The position numbers and the translations under genes were made by a program. The notes beneath the pieces were generated by a model. That model saw only the letters and a list, made by a program, of their open reading frames with translations. It made no database searches and was not told the origin of the DNA. Shown here in pieces: positions 10,879 to 22,395 of a stretch of DNA of 64,000 nucleotides (position 1 is its first letter; the number at the start of each line of letters is the position of its first letter). The stretch spans positions 124,001-188,000 of the forward strand of contig JAPYMA010000806.1 in NCBI GenBank assembly GCA_035041965.1, in the 5' to 3' direction. This DNA is from Anisakis pegreffii. Taxonomy: Eukaryota > Nematoda > Chromadorea > Rhabditida > Anisakidae.

Positions 10879-13800
10879 ATGGATAAGAATTTGAATGAGT
10901 TTTGTTGGGATACAGAGATGGAGTTGGATGCAAGTGTCGCGGCCACAGATTCCTTACTGTTCCCTCATGTGGAATTCATGCATCGTCCACTTGCCGAAAG
11001 GTTTGCTTTTGCTGTGTTCACTCACTCACTTTGTTAGATTGTTGGGTGCTTCCTTCCATTGCTAGTAGCATTCGACTGATTGCATTAATTTTTCTTCAGA
11101 TTGTTCTATACGGGTCGACCAATAACAGTTCGTCAGGAAGAAGACGGATGCTTGATTCGAGGTAAAGTTGAGGTAACATGTGGTGACGGAATCTTCTTTA
11201 GCACCACAGATGGTCTCGAATTAGTTAAGCTGAGTCAAGTGGTTCCCGATTCTGAGTGGTCGACATCGAATGTTAGTTTTTTAAAGTTGTTCACTTCGTT
11301 GTTGATTTTTAGTGCATCATAAGAACCGCAGAGGATTCGTTGTTCGAGTGATAATTTGTGAATTCAGCCATTACAACAAGCGAAATCGTCGTTGAATGAG
11401 GTTACCAGCACTCCATCGAATATTGAAGCATTTGAAGCAATAGCGAATGGAAACGATAACAAAGAATTGACTGCAGACGAATTATTAGAAGCTGGCATGA
11501 CGCCGGCAGAAATTGTTAAGGTGGTTAATTTTATCAGTGTGGTTTTGTGCAAATAACGTCAACATTGGAGTTCATCGAACTGAAGGCAGTTGAGTGTTCA
11601 GGTAGGTCAATGGATGGAACTACAGGACGTAAGAAACCCTCTCGAGGTTCGCGTAGTTCAAGTGCTGGCGAATCGAGGCGGTCTATTGACCGTCAGTGAT
11701 GGAAAACGTCCGGAGAATGTGCTATTGGCTAGCGAAAGGTGTCATGAACTGGGATGGGCTCAGAATGAGTCACGTAACTGTACGTATGAAACGGATGCAT
11801 TGGAACTGTTGAATAGAGTGCGTGGTGACAGTGTATCGCCACGTGTTTTCACGAGTTCAACAATCAAAGAACATAAGTTTGAGGTTGGATTTACGAGATT
11901 CGTTGCTTTGAGAGATATACCGGAAACCAATCGCCGTTACCGTTATAATCGATGATGTTATCTACTCTGATGTAAGAGGTGATATTGATGTGTTCTATTG
12001 TGAAGGTAGGTATGATGTTGGAAGTATTGGATGTAACGAACGATGGCATGTTCCACCCGGGATATGTGTGCGAGGTGTTGAATCAGTACTACTTCATAGT
12101 GCGTATATCGCATTCGATCAACACTTCATCACACCACCAAATCATTTGCAATCGATCCTATCCCTACATCTTCCCGGTTTATTGGTGCGCACGTCAGAAT
12201 ATTCGACTCACTCCTCCTGAAGGTTATTAAAACAACTGGCCGGTTTTTAAAGTAGATGTGTGTCAGAAAGTTACAATCGTTGAATTCAGTCACTCGCTAA
12301 ATTTGTGCATTCGATTAGTTTTGTTCAGATTATGGTGAGGGTGAATTCTCATGGAGTGTTTATCGAGAGAAATGTGGTCTTGTGAAGGGCAGTGCGCCAG
12401 AACAGTGCTTCGATTTACCGCGTGTTCAGCGATCTTTTGATAAACTCAGAAATGTCGAAGTGAGTTTGAGAAAATGCTCTCGTTGTCGTTGATATCTGTG
12501 TTGAAGAGTGAATTCGAAAGTTGAAGAGTTCATCTTAATCTAGGTATTAGACACGAGAACAGGCGATGTGATGTATCCGGGCAAGATAGTGCGATCAGTG
12601 CGTCACTTGGTATGGGTACACTTGTGTCATTATGCAAATGCCACACCTCCAAACGTTTACTCGATTAGGTTCTTGTTTCTTTGGTTTTGCATTCATTCAC
12701 AAATTCTTTGACAGGACTTAGTTTGGAACAGTTTCCTAGATGAGTGTTTATTATTCACCGTTTGATTTCGGATTGCAATTTCTTCAATCATAACATCAGA
12801 AAGAAATGGTTCATGTTACAGTTCGGGTCATTTGTTTCCGTGCGGTTTTGCCAAGAAATATGCTATTCGAATGCAAAGCGCTACGCAGTATGTCAGTATG
12901 GGTACAACGTTGAGCGGTGATCGTTTCAATCTGCGTACGCTGTGTACGACTCGTCCAACGCCGATATTTGTCACACCCAAAAAACGTTTCTTACCGAGCG
13001 TCTGGTTGACATCTGATCTGTGGCTTCCGATAGTGTACGTGCGCAAGAATTGCTTCGCTGGACCGTTCATAAATCCAGAAAGGTTTCGGCAAATACCCGA
13101 CAGATATCGTCCAGGCGCGATGCCTTCAATAATACGCGCGATATTATCGGATTTGATCAGTTGTGCGTATAAACCAAAACAACTCTGTGAATTGTTGATG
13201 TGTGCAAAAGATTCAACACTGCCACAGATTCTCGTTAAAGCGAGGTAATAATCAATTTTGGAATTTTTAAATTTTTATTCATTTGCAGCAAATTCCATTC
13301 AATATCCATTCATGCGTTCGTTCGTATGTTTATGTGGTACTGATTCAATTAGAAAACAGGAGTAAATTAGAAAAAGAATAATCGAAGACTTTATCTCGCC
13401 AGGCGTGCAATCAGTCAAAATATCCTTAGCACCCAAAAACGGCAAGCACAAACCCCTCAAGTCAACAACAGGCCTCCTCAACTGCACTTGTGCCTATTTC
13501 CACGAAAATTTCACATGACTCAGTTTTTGATTTCGTCGAATTTTGTTGTTGTTGTGTGCGAATTTTGGTGATCATTTGTTGAAGGATCAAATTCAAGAAG
13601 TATCGTACCCGTGTGGAATGTTGTGAGAAGGTGACCGAGTTCTGTGGTTGGTTACGCGGTATTTGCATCTTATTGGATGCATGCCCCGACTTATTTGGTA
13701 TCAGCAATACGGGTTGCGAGTCGTATTGCAGTACACTTCGAGTGCGAGTCTTCTCTACTTCTACGATTCTTGTTTTCAATTTTCGTGATGATCATTTTTC

Positions 13801-15202
13801 TTGAAAAGATCAGCGAAATAAACTTTTTGTTGCATCTGAGCGTTTTCTATGAGAATCGTTTTAGGTTTGACTGATTTTTTTGAGGTGATACAACAAGATT
13901 AGACATTATTTATTGTTTGGGGTATGCAGTGATAAGTGATTATTAGGTGTGGTCGAGCATTTGCAGAGAGCATTCGATTTGTTGCAGGAGATTCGTTCGA
14001 TGGGAACATCGAGTCATGTGTGGACGGCGAATACACACACCACAACGCAGAAGTGCATACCGAGACGACTACGCAGAATCGTGCCTGGATCACAAACGAA
14101 TCTGTCTCAAACGCAGGTTGTCAAGAAGAAAAAACCGGTTATCCAGATTTATGAGGTTGGTTCCTTTTTATCACCCTCTTGAGCAAAAGCATCGTCGTAT
14201 TCGTTCGTCGAGACATGATGCGTCTCATTTGATTTACAGTCAGTGAATTTCATTACATTATTCATTCTAATGAATAAAAAGAAAAGTTATCACTGTTATA
14301 TATCGCACTGACAATCCAGCAACTAGTCAAATGGCAAAATCTGAATGGTGCAAGTTCTTTGCAGCCTCGCCGTCCGCTCACTCGGGCAATAACGCATAAG
14401 GAGTGGAGAACGCGAAATGCCGCAGCTGCTGAGGAACGAAAGAAAACCGAGAATATATCACCGGACTCTATGATGGTTGTTCGGCAGCCGCCCGTTTCAT
14501 CTAGTCAACAGCTAATAGCCACCGAAGGGAATAACTATCCTCAGGTAGTTGCTTCACGATTCACGATGCTTCATATTCAGTGTGATGTTCTGTTGTTTTT
14601 TTTTTTGATTCTATTAGGTTTTATTGTTGCTTTCAACAAACTTGGGATCATTGTACAAGTAGTTATGGAACAATTAATCTAGAACGTAAGTCATGGAGCA
14701 TCGTTAGAAGAACGCCTTATGTTATTACCACCGGTTGAGACGAACCCTCTGTATTGGACGGCATCTGAACTATCCATGTGGATCATGAAAACAGATCTTT
14801 CATCCGTGGCAGGCGTTCTCGAAAAGGAGGTTGGTTGTTTTATCATGCATCGGCTGTATTCCTTCATCTGAATGATTCATATATTACGTAAGTTCACTTT
14901 TTTCGTTTTTTATTAAAGTTCATCCAAATTCTTATTGTTGCATCCTCACAATCAGTTCTTTTCATTTTGTTTACAGGAGATTGATGGAGAAGCGTTCTTG
15001 CTACTATCGTTGAATCACTGTATGGAGAATCTTGGGTTGAAACTCGGTCCAGCACTGAAACTTAGCGCTCTCATTAAGGTTTCTTTCAGACACATTTTGT
15101 TTTGCCCATTAGAAACAGTCAAGTCAGTTTTTTGGGCGTTTCATTTTTGTGCACCTATTTCAGGAATTAAATAACGTTTGCAAAGAACGTTTCATCGTTT
15201 AA
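10879..15202 (+). CDS. SFMBT-type Polycomb protein: MBT repeats, SLED and SAM domains
   Basis: Fourteen exons with phases that agree at each junction: 10879-11000, 11100-11271, 11368-11520, 11602-11883, 12006-12222, 12329-12459, 12544-12668, 12822-13244, 13585-13697, 13947-14155, 14365-14544, 14683-14829, 14977-15078, 15164-15202 (804 aa). Three clear MBT repeats: about 150-205 (GQWMELQDVRNPLEVRV, HELGWAQ), 243-316 (VGMMLEVLDV, YPYIFPVYWC, TPPEGY) and 345-425 (EVLDTRTGDVMYPG, HLFPCGFAKK). Exons 1-3 may hold a divergent fourth. A SLED domain follows at about 445-590 (KNCFAGPFINPERF, LISCAYKPKQLCELL), and a SAM domain at about 735-800 (WTASELSMWI, IDGEAFLLL, LGLKLGPALKL). SFMBT proteins bind methylated histone tails and act in chromatin repression (Pho-repressive complex in flies). 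A splice acceptor ends one base before the ATG. Confidence 0.88.
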
Positions 15203-15341
15203 CAAAACAATCGAATAAAGCAGAGAGTCATTATGGGTTAATTTTGTACGTGTATTTGAGTTAGCGAGTGTACCTCAATTTCATTTGTATAGATATTCTG
15301 ATGATTGTTTTTTGTAATTGTTCATTATGAAGAGATATTGC

Positions 15342-15347
15342 AATAAA
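15342..15347 (+). terminator. Poly(A) signal AATAAA of the SFMBT-type gene
   Basis: AATAAA lies 140 bp after the stop codon at 15200-15202, in an AT-rich 3' UTR. Confidence 0.55.
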
Positions 15348-18117
15348 ATATTTATATGATTTCATTTATTTTTTCATACGCATAGAACATTTGATTCAAT
15401 TGTTCATTCACATTCAATCAGTGATTGTTGGGACCGTAATCAAAGCTAGAAGTGACAAAATCAATTACATGATTATTCGGGAACTCCTTACCCACTCACA
15501 TCTCATTTTCGTTACGGACGTGAACATCACCTTCACTGATTTTACGGTATAATCCAGAAATCATTCACCAAAGATATTCGTTCAGATAATGATCTGTGAA
15601 ATCAGGAACCGAGATTTTGGTTTCTTTTTTTCTTGATTTGTAAAATCACAAAACAGATTCGAAATTAGTTGGCCGTGCTCAACGTGACGACATAAACATG
15701 TTCTGTCTCATAGCATTTGCAAATGTTTACATTAGCCTACTTTGGTAAGTCGATTCAAGCTTTCGGTTCAACTACTCAAAACTATTTTCAAGTGGTTTGT
15801 CGACTTGAGATTTGGCCAACAAATGTAAACTATAACAAATGATAGTGTAAAGATCAATTTGACCCACGAACGTCAACTGATACACATAAAAATGTGGACA
15901 TTACACAAGAGATGAATATGTTGAAGTTGGAAAAAATAGGGATTCATTTCCAATTAGAGAAAGTTTGAAAAGAATATCTGGCTGAGACGCTAATGAAGAG
16001 AAATAATGCAAGTTATCGCTACTTTGTGCCGCTAAGAAGTTGTTGTGGCGAAAGTTATCGCTAAAAAGTTCCGCTACATGAAAACGGTAGAAAGATATCG
16101 CACAACCTGAAAAAGTAGCTTAGCTAGTAGCGAAACAGCGAGTAGCGCGGCACTACCCAACATTGAGTAATGATATGAATGAGGGAAGCTTTGACGCCCC
16201 TATCTAAAATTGCAATCGCATTTTGAGCTCCTTACAATATTCGAATGAACGAAGGCAGTGAACAGATGATTCCTTTTGAACGCGAATATGAAAAATGAAA
16301 TTTTTTACAGAAGTGATGAAATTGTTGGAGATCCAGTACAAGGCTTCAACGACTATATACCAATACAAGATCCAATACTGCCTAATACAACACCTCAACG
16401 ACTATATTTATGCGAAATATGTACGTCTAACAATAAGTATGATTAAATATTCAATCACATTTGGTCATTAGGAACAAGCGCACAAAGTAAAAACTGAATC
16501 GAATCGTCGCCATAATTTGCTCAAAATAACTGCTGATTTATTGATTACATTCAATCCAGATAACAACATTGCTAATCTCTGTTTCAGCTCCACTGATTTT
16601 AAATGCAACAGCCATCCATCATCAAGCTCTCGTCATCAATAATTTGCATTTTGTTGACTCAAATTTTCGTTTGACATTCTTCAGTTAACAAACAATTTCG
16701 ACTTACCGATGGAAAATTTTGCTGGGATCTGCACCTGCACCATTTTCAACTGATCGTAAGAGCGACGGTTTCAACTTTTGGGCAAGAAGCCTCATCAAAG
16801 TTGCATGGTATTAATTGCTTTAATTCGTTTGGAAACAACATTTTTAATTTCTATTCCAACTCCAGAATTGAACGCAATCCGTTATCATAAAGTTTTCATC
16901 ACTGAATGGTTAACCTAAATAATCAACTGAACACATCAATATCGAACGCAAACACTTCGGTCATAACAGCAACGCGATCATGTCGAATCAGCACACCCGA
17001 TTCATTATGCAGGTCAATTCGATTTTCAGTTGTTGAACGTAGTGATAACAACCTTGATCATATACCAACTTAAACGAGATTCATTTCACCTGTCCTAAAT
17101 GAATTCTAAAAAGAACGATACTTGAATTGTGATCATTAAAGAGCGTGGATATTGACTTTATTAGATGAACGTTTTATCTTTTACACAATAAAATAAAAGA
17201 ACACTGCCAGGTAATGAAGAACAACATTACAACAATTACGATATCAAGAAAATGCTCGACATTAGGATGCGTTCGATCGTTCTCATCATGCCGTTCCCAT
17301 TCAGTTTGCATACACTTCAAATTTCTATATTGCTTTCTTCTTGTCACTCCGGTATGCCATGCGATTTCTTTTTAGCCTTGTTAGCATTCCACTCAATGAT
17401 ATCTATCATAAACGTAAGAAATGCGTGAGTGAAATATATCCATCCATGAATAGTTTGACTTGTCTGACAAGCTCTTCCCAAGATATTTGCAAGCTGTCAC
17501 CTTGACGCAGATGCCCTTGAAAGTAACTTTATGAGAATATCCTCGGAAACTCCCTTTGGTTTGCCTTATTAAATTATATCACGATGAAATTCGAATGAAT
17601 TTTAGCATAGAAACCTCAGCAATGATGTGTACGGAAATGATTGTGGAAGCACTGATAAATTCAGCACTTCTTCCAATATTTGTTCAAGCTTCGTTCAGCC
17701 GTGACCGAAATGTTACACTTTGAGGCATGATTTGAAGCTGCCATTAGAATGAGTGAGCTGAGTGGATGACCACCGAAACTTTCTGGCCATCAAACTTTGG
17801 TCGATGGCTATCGACCGAAACCAAAAGAGGCTGATTAGTCGGTGGCTGTCAAAAGGGAATCGCCATGTGAATTTCCGTGGCCACCAAGTGAGAACCGCAA
17901 CTGAGTGGCTTGTTCAACAGTGGCCTCCGAATCGCACGACCATCCCGTTTCACTGGAATTATTGAATAGTTGTAACTGCGTTTGTGACCACCGAAGGGAA
18001 TCAATCATTTCCTGCCTTTGTAGGAGTGCACGGTTTTCAGATTCGAAATGTTATGCTTCGTTTAAGCAATTACCAAACACTTTGTTTGGGTTTTAACTGT
18101 CTGACGTGGATCGCCTT
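15348..18117. other. Intergenic stretch, no gene recognised
   Basis: About 2.8 kb with only short scattered ORFs. At 16005-16165 the phrase AAGTTATCGCTA occurs twice with related GCTAGTAGCG words, suggesting a small old repeat. At about 17750-17960 there is a GC-richer patch with recurring ACCGAA/GGCCA words, perhaps a degraded repeat. Neither could be assigned. Confidence 0.35.
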
Positions 18118-18131
18118 TCAGGTGGTTGGTA

Positions 18132-21100
18132 ATGCTTAAAGTTGGTATTTTGCTGTTAACTTATTCCGTATTATCGGAGGCATGTAGCACCATACGGACA
18201 CCTCGACCGATTCCACCAGCCCCTGAGATGCCCATGATGCAAGGTGAGCATTAATGAATAAATCTCATGAGAAAAAATATGTAATTAAACTTCAGCACTC
18301 TCAAAGAAGAAAAGGTAGCATATTGACTATGCTCGTAACCAGGGGATTCACTTACGATTAGCGTTTTTTGCAAGGTATTGTTGGATAAATGACTGTTTGT
18401 CGACTTTGAGATAGAAATGAGAAAATTTACTACCTTTAATGTGTTTGAGTTGGTTAGCTTCACTTCAAGAGGGAGGGAATGAACTCCGCGAAGAATTGCG
18501 AGCAAAAAGACAGGAACACCTGACAATGAGAAGGCTACCTAGCATGAAGCTACATTCAGTACTTTGTCCTCAAAGTCCGAGATATTTTTAACACGTGAGC
18601 GACGCGTTGCAAAACAAAATCAACCATTGGGGTCACGGAAAACATTGATAATCAGCAGATCGCATCATCCATTTAAGGTAGCAATAGCCGAACTCAATAA
18701 TAACAAACCTTCTTTTTAGAAATATTGAATTCCAAGCAGGATCGACGATTGATTACCCACAATTCAAATTCGATATCTCCTTATCCTTGCATATGACGAA
18801 CTCAATATTGCAGAAATGACGAAAGCACCAGCATCAGAAACAACAAAACCCGCTCTATCTACACCCACCGAGACCGAAGCGCCCGATTCGACACCCCCAG
18901 CAGAAGCATCGCCACCTGGATCAACTGAGGCCGGATCATCTGATGCGACGGGTGCAGAAGAAACAACTCCATCTGGATCAACTGAGGCCGGATCATCTGA
19001 TGCAACGGGTGCAGAAGAAACAACTCCATCTGGATCAACTGAGGCCGGATCATCTGATGCAACGGGTGCAGAAGAAACAACTCCATCTGGATCAACTGAG
19101 GCCGGATCATCTGATGCAACGGCTGCAGAAGAAACGACTCCATCTGGATCAACTGAGGCCGGATCATCTGATGCAACGGCTGCAGAAGAAACAAATCCAT
19201 CTGGATCAACTCAGGCCGGATCATCTGATGCGACGGGTGCAGAAGAAACAACTCCATCTGGATCAACTGAGGCCGGATCATCTGATGCAACGGGTGCAGA
19301 AGAAACAACTCCATCTGGATCAACTGAGGCCGGATCATCTGATGCAACGGGTGCAGAAGAAACAACTCCATCTGGATCAACTGAGGCCGGATCATCTGAT
19401 GCAACGGCTGCAGAAGAAACGACTCCATCTGGATCAACTGAGGCCGGATCATCTGATGCAACGGCTGCAGAAGAAACAAATCCATCTGGATCAACTCAGG
19501 CCGGATCATCTGATGCGACGGGTGCAGAAGAAACAACTCCATCTGGATCAACTGAGGCCGGATCATCTGATGCAACGGGTGCAGAAGAAACAACTCCGTC
19601 TGGATCAACTGAGGCCGGATCATCTGATGCAACGGCTGCAGAAGAAACAACTCCATCTGGATCAACTGAGGCCGGATCATCTGATGCAACGGGTGCAGAA
19701 GAAACAACTCCATCTGGATCAACTGAGGCCGGATCATCTGATGCAACGGGTGCAGAAGAAACAACTCCATCTGGATCAACTGAGGCCGGATCGTCTGATG
19801 CAACGAGTGCAGAAGAAACAACTCCATCTGGATCAACTGAGGCCGGATCATCTGATGCAACGGGTGCAGAAGAAACAACTCCATCTGGATCAACCGAGGC
19901 CGGATCATCTGATGCAACGGATGCAGAAGAAACAACTCCATCTGGATCAACTGAGGCCGGATCGTCTGATGCAACGGGTGCAGAAGAAACAACTCCATCT
20001 GGATCAACTGAGGCCGGATCATCTGATGCAACGGCTGCAGAAGAAACAACTCCATCTGGATCAACTGAGGCCGGATCATCTGATGCAACGGGTGCAGAAG
20101 AAACAACTCCATCTGGATCAACTGAGGCCGGATCGTCTGATGCAACGGGTGCAGAAGAAACAACTCCATCTGGATCAACTGAGGCCGGATCGTCTGATGC
20201 AACGGCTGCAGGAGAAACAACTCCATCTGGATCAACTGAGGCCGGATCATCTGATGCAACGGGTGCAGAAGAAACAACTCCATCTGGATCAACTGAGGCC
20301 GGATCATCTGATGCAACGGCTGCAGAAGAAACAACTCCATCTGGATCAACTGAGGCCGGATCATCTGATGCAACGGCTGCAGAAGAAACAACTCCATCTG
20401 GATCAACTGAGGCCGGATCATCTGATGCAACGGCTGCAGAAGAAACAACTCCATCTGGATCAACTGAGGCCGGATCATCTGATGCAACGGGTGCAGAAGA
20501 AACAACTCCATCTGGATCAACTGAGGCCGGATCATCTGATGCAACGGCTGCAGAAGAAACAAATCCATCTGGATCAACTGAGGCCGGATCATCTGATGCA
20601 ACGGGTGCAGAAGAAACAACTCCATCTGGATCAACCGAGGTCGGATCATCTGATGCAACGGGTGCAGAAGAAACAACTCCATCTGGATCAACTGAGGCCG
20701 GATCATCTGATGCAACGGGTGCAGAAGAAACAACTCCATCTGGATCAACCGAGGCCGGATCATCTGATGCAACGGGTGCAGAAGAAACAACTCCATCTGG
20801 ATCAACTGAGGCCGGATCATCTGATGCAACGGGTGCAGAAGAAACAACTCCATCTGGATCAACTGAGGCCGGATCATCTGATGCAACGGGTGCAGAAGAA
20901 ACAACTCCATCTGGATCAACTGAGGCCGGATCATCTGATGCAACGGCTGCAGAAGAAACAACTCCATCTGAATCAACTGAGGCCGGATCATCTGATGCAA
21001 CGGCTGCGGAAGAAACGACTCCATCTGGATCAACTGAGGCCGGATCATCTGATGCAACGGATGCAGAAGAAACAACTCCATCTGGATCAACCGAGGCCGG

Positions 21101-21722
21101 ATCATCTGATGCAACGGGTGCAGAAGAAACAACTCCATCTGGATCAACCGAGGCTGGATCATCTGATGCAACGGATGCAGAAGAAACAACTCCATCTGGA
21201 TCAACCGAGGCCGGATCATCTGATGCAACGGGTGCAGAAGAAACAACTCCATCTGGATCAACTGAGGCCGGATCATCTGATGCAACGGGTGCAGAAGAAA
21301 CAACTCCATCTGGATCAACTGAGGCCGGATCATCTGATGCAACGGGTGCAGAAGAAACAACTCCATCTGGATCAACTGAGGCCGGATCATCTGATGCAAC
21401 GGCTGCAGAAGAAACAACTCCATCTGAATCAACTGAGGCCATATCATCTGATGCAACGGGTGCAGAAGAAACGACTCCATCTGGATCAACTGAGGCCGGA
21501 TCATCTGATGCAACGGGTGCAGAAGAAACAACTCCATCTGGATCAACTGAGGCCGGATCATCTGATGCAACGGGTGCAGAAGAAACAACTCCATCTGGAT
21601 CAACTGAGGCCGGATCATCTGATGCAACGGCTGCAGAAGAAACAACTCCATCTGAATCAACTGAGGCTGGATCATCTAATTCAACGGCTGCAGTAGAAAC
21701 GAAGGGCGCAATTGGAGAATGA
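18132..21722 (+). CDS. Secreted acidic mucin-like protein with about 49 19-aa repeats
   Basis: Two exons: 18132-18243 and 18814-21722, joined in phase (split Glu codon), 1006 aa. Exon 1 encodes a signal peptide (MLKVGILLLTYSVLSEACS), then a Pro-rich segment ending PMMQ. Exon 2 starts with a Thr/Pro-rich lead-in (TKAPASETTKPALSTPTE), then the unit GSTEAGSSDATGAEETTPS repeated almost perfectly, and ends ...ETKGAIGE and stop. The unit is 8/19 Ser/Thr and 4/19 acidic, with one Ser-Gly pair, so heavy O-glycosylation or glycosaminoglycan attachment is plausible (inference). There is no membrane segment or Cys-rich domain after the repeats. A 3' splice site lies 10 bp before the ATG. Possible roles are surface coat, cuticle, eggshell or excreted mucin; no homologue is claimed. 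Confidence 0.85.
18918..21710 (+). repeat. 57-bp coding minisatellite, about 49 units
   Basis: The unit starts GGATCAACTGAGGCCGGATC and recurs exactly every 57 bp: the first copy is at 18918 and the forty-ninth, degenerate copy at 21654 (48 x 57 apart). Units vary mainly at one codon (GGT/GCT/GAT/AGT for Gly/Ala/Asp/Ser in DATxAEE) and at silent sites (ACT/ACC, TCA/TCG). Rare variants are CAG for GAG (19211, 19496), AAT for ACT (Asn-Pro-Ser) and GAA for GGA. All changes keep the frame. Confidence 0.97.
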
Positions 21723-22132
21723 TTGATTCGTGACATTGCTCGTGCGAGTCAATATGAGAGTCAAATTTAGCTATGGATGTGAATATCGGTGTCGGATAAG
21801 ATGTTCAGTTGCATCAGTAACGCCTGGTTTGCTTTGTTTGTTGGTGTTTAGAGTCAGATTATGATGTTGTTTTGAATAACTACGAGAAACAAAACATTTA
21901 TGGTGTGTTTTATAATACCTGTACATTTTTCAGATCGCTGGTAGACTTCAAAAAATGATTCATGTGAAGGTAATTCGTGACGCATTATTGAGTGGTTGCA
22001 AATCTGTTAAATTTAGTGTACCTGAATTGTTAAATTGCTTCATCATGGAAGGTCATTGTGTCATTTATTCCGTGAAACGCTGTACCTATTTACAAACCAT
22101 TGATACCGATTATGCTGACTCAGTGATAAATT

Positions 22133-22138
22133 AATAAA
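22133..22138 (+). terminator. Possible poly(A) signal AATAAA of the mucin-like gene
   Basis: AATAAA lies about 410 bp after the stop at 21722. It is the first good match downstream and could equally be chance in AT-rich DNA. Confidence 0.35.
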
Positions 22139-22395
22139 CTCGAAACTCATACACCATTTCTTCTGTTTTTTTTAGCCTTCAACCAAAAACGTCGTTACTT
22201 CGCTGAAAATGAGTGTGAGGTTTTCAGGAACGACCATGCACACGATTCGTTTACCGCATTCTTAGTTATACTTTGAGAATGGAAAGAAATCGTGAAACAC
22301 ATAATCGGGGCAGACGAGAATGAGATTTTATTGCTCTGTACTGAAATTGTACGATTTTTTTGAATGCAGGGCTGATAAAAATTCTCTGAAAATGA

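Noticed and set aside
11884..12005. Apparent frameshift inside an MBT repeat of the SFMBT-type gene
   Set aside because: Treating this segment as a 122-bp intron (donor GAG|GTTGGA, acceptor GTGAAG) joins HKFE to VGMMLEV in phase, the normal linker-to-MBT join, so no frameshift is needed.
18859..21675. 938-aa minus-strand ORF and 917-aa second plus-frame ORF across the repeat array
   Set aside because: They follow automatically from a stop-free 57-bp unit; neither has a signal peptide, domain or plausible splice partner.
18918..21710. Regular direct repeats considered as a CRISPR array
   Set aside because: Units are contiguous and coding with no unique spacers, in a eukaryotic context.
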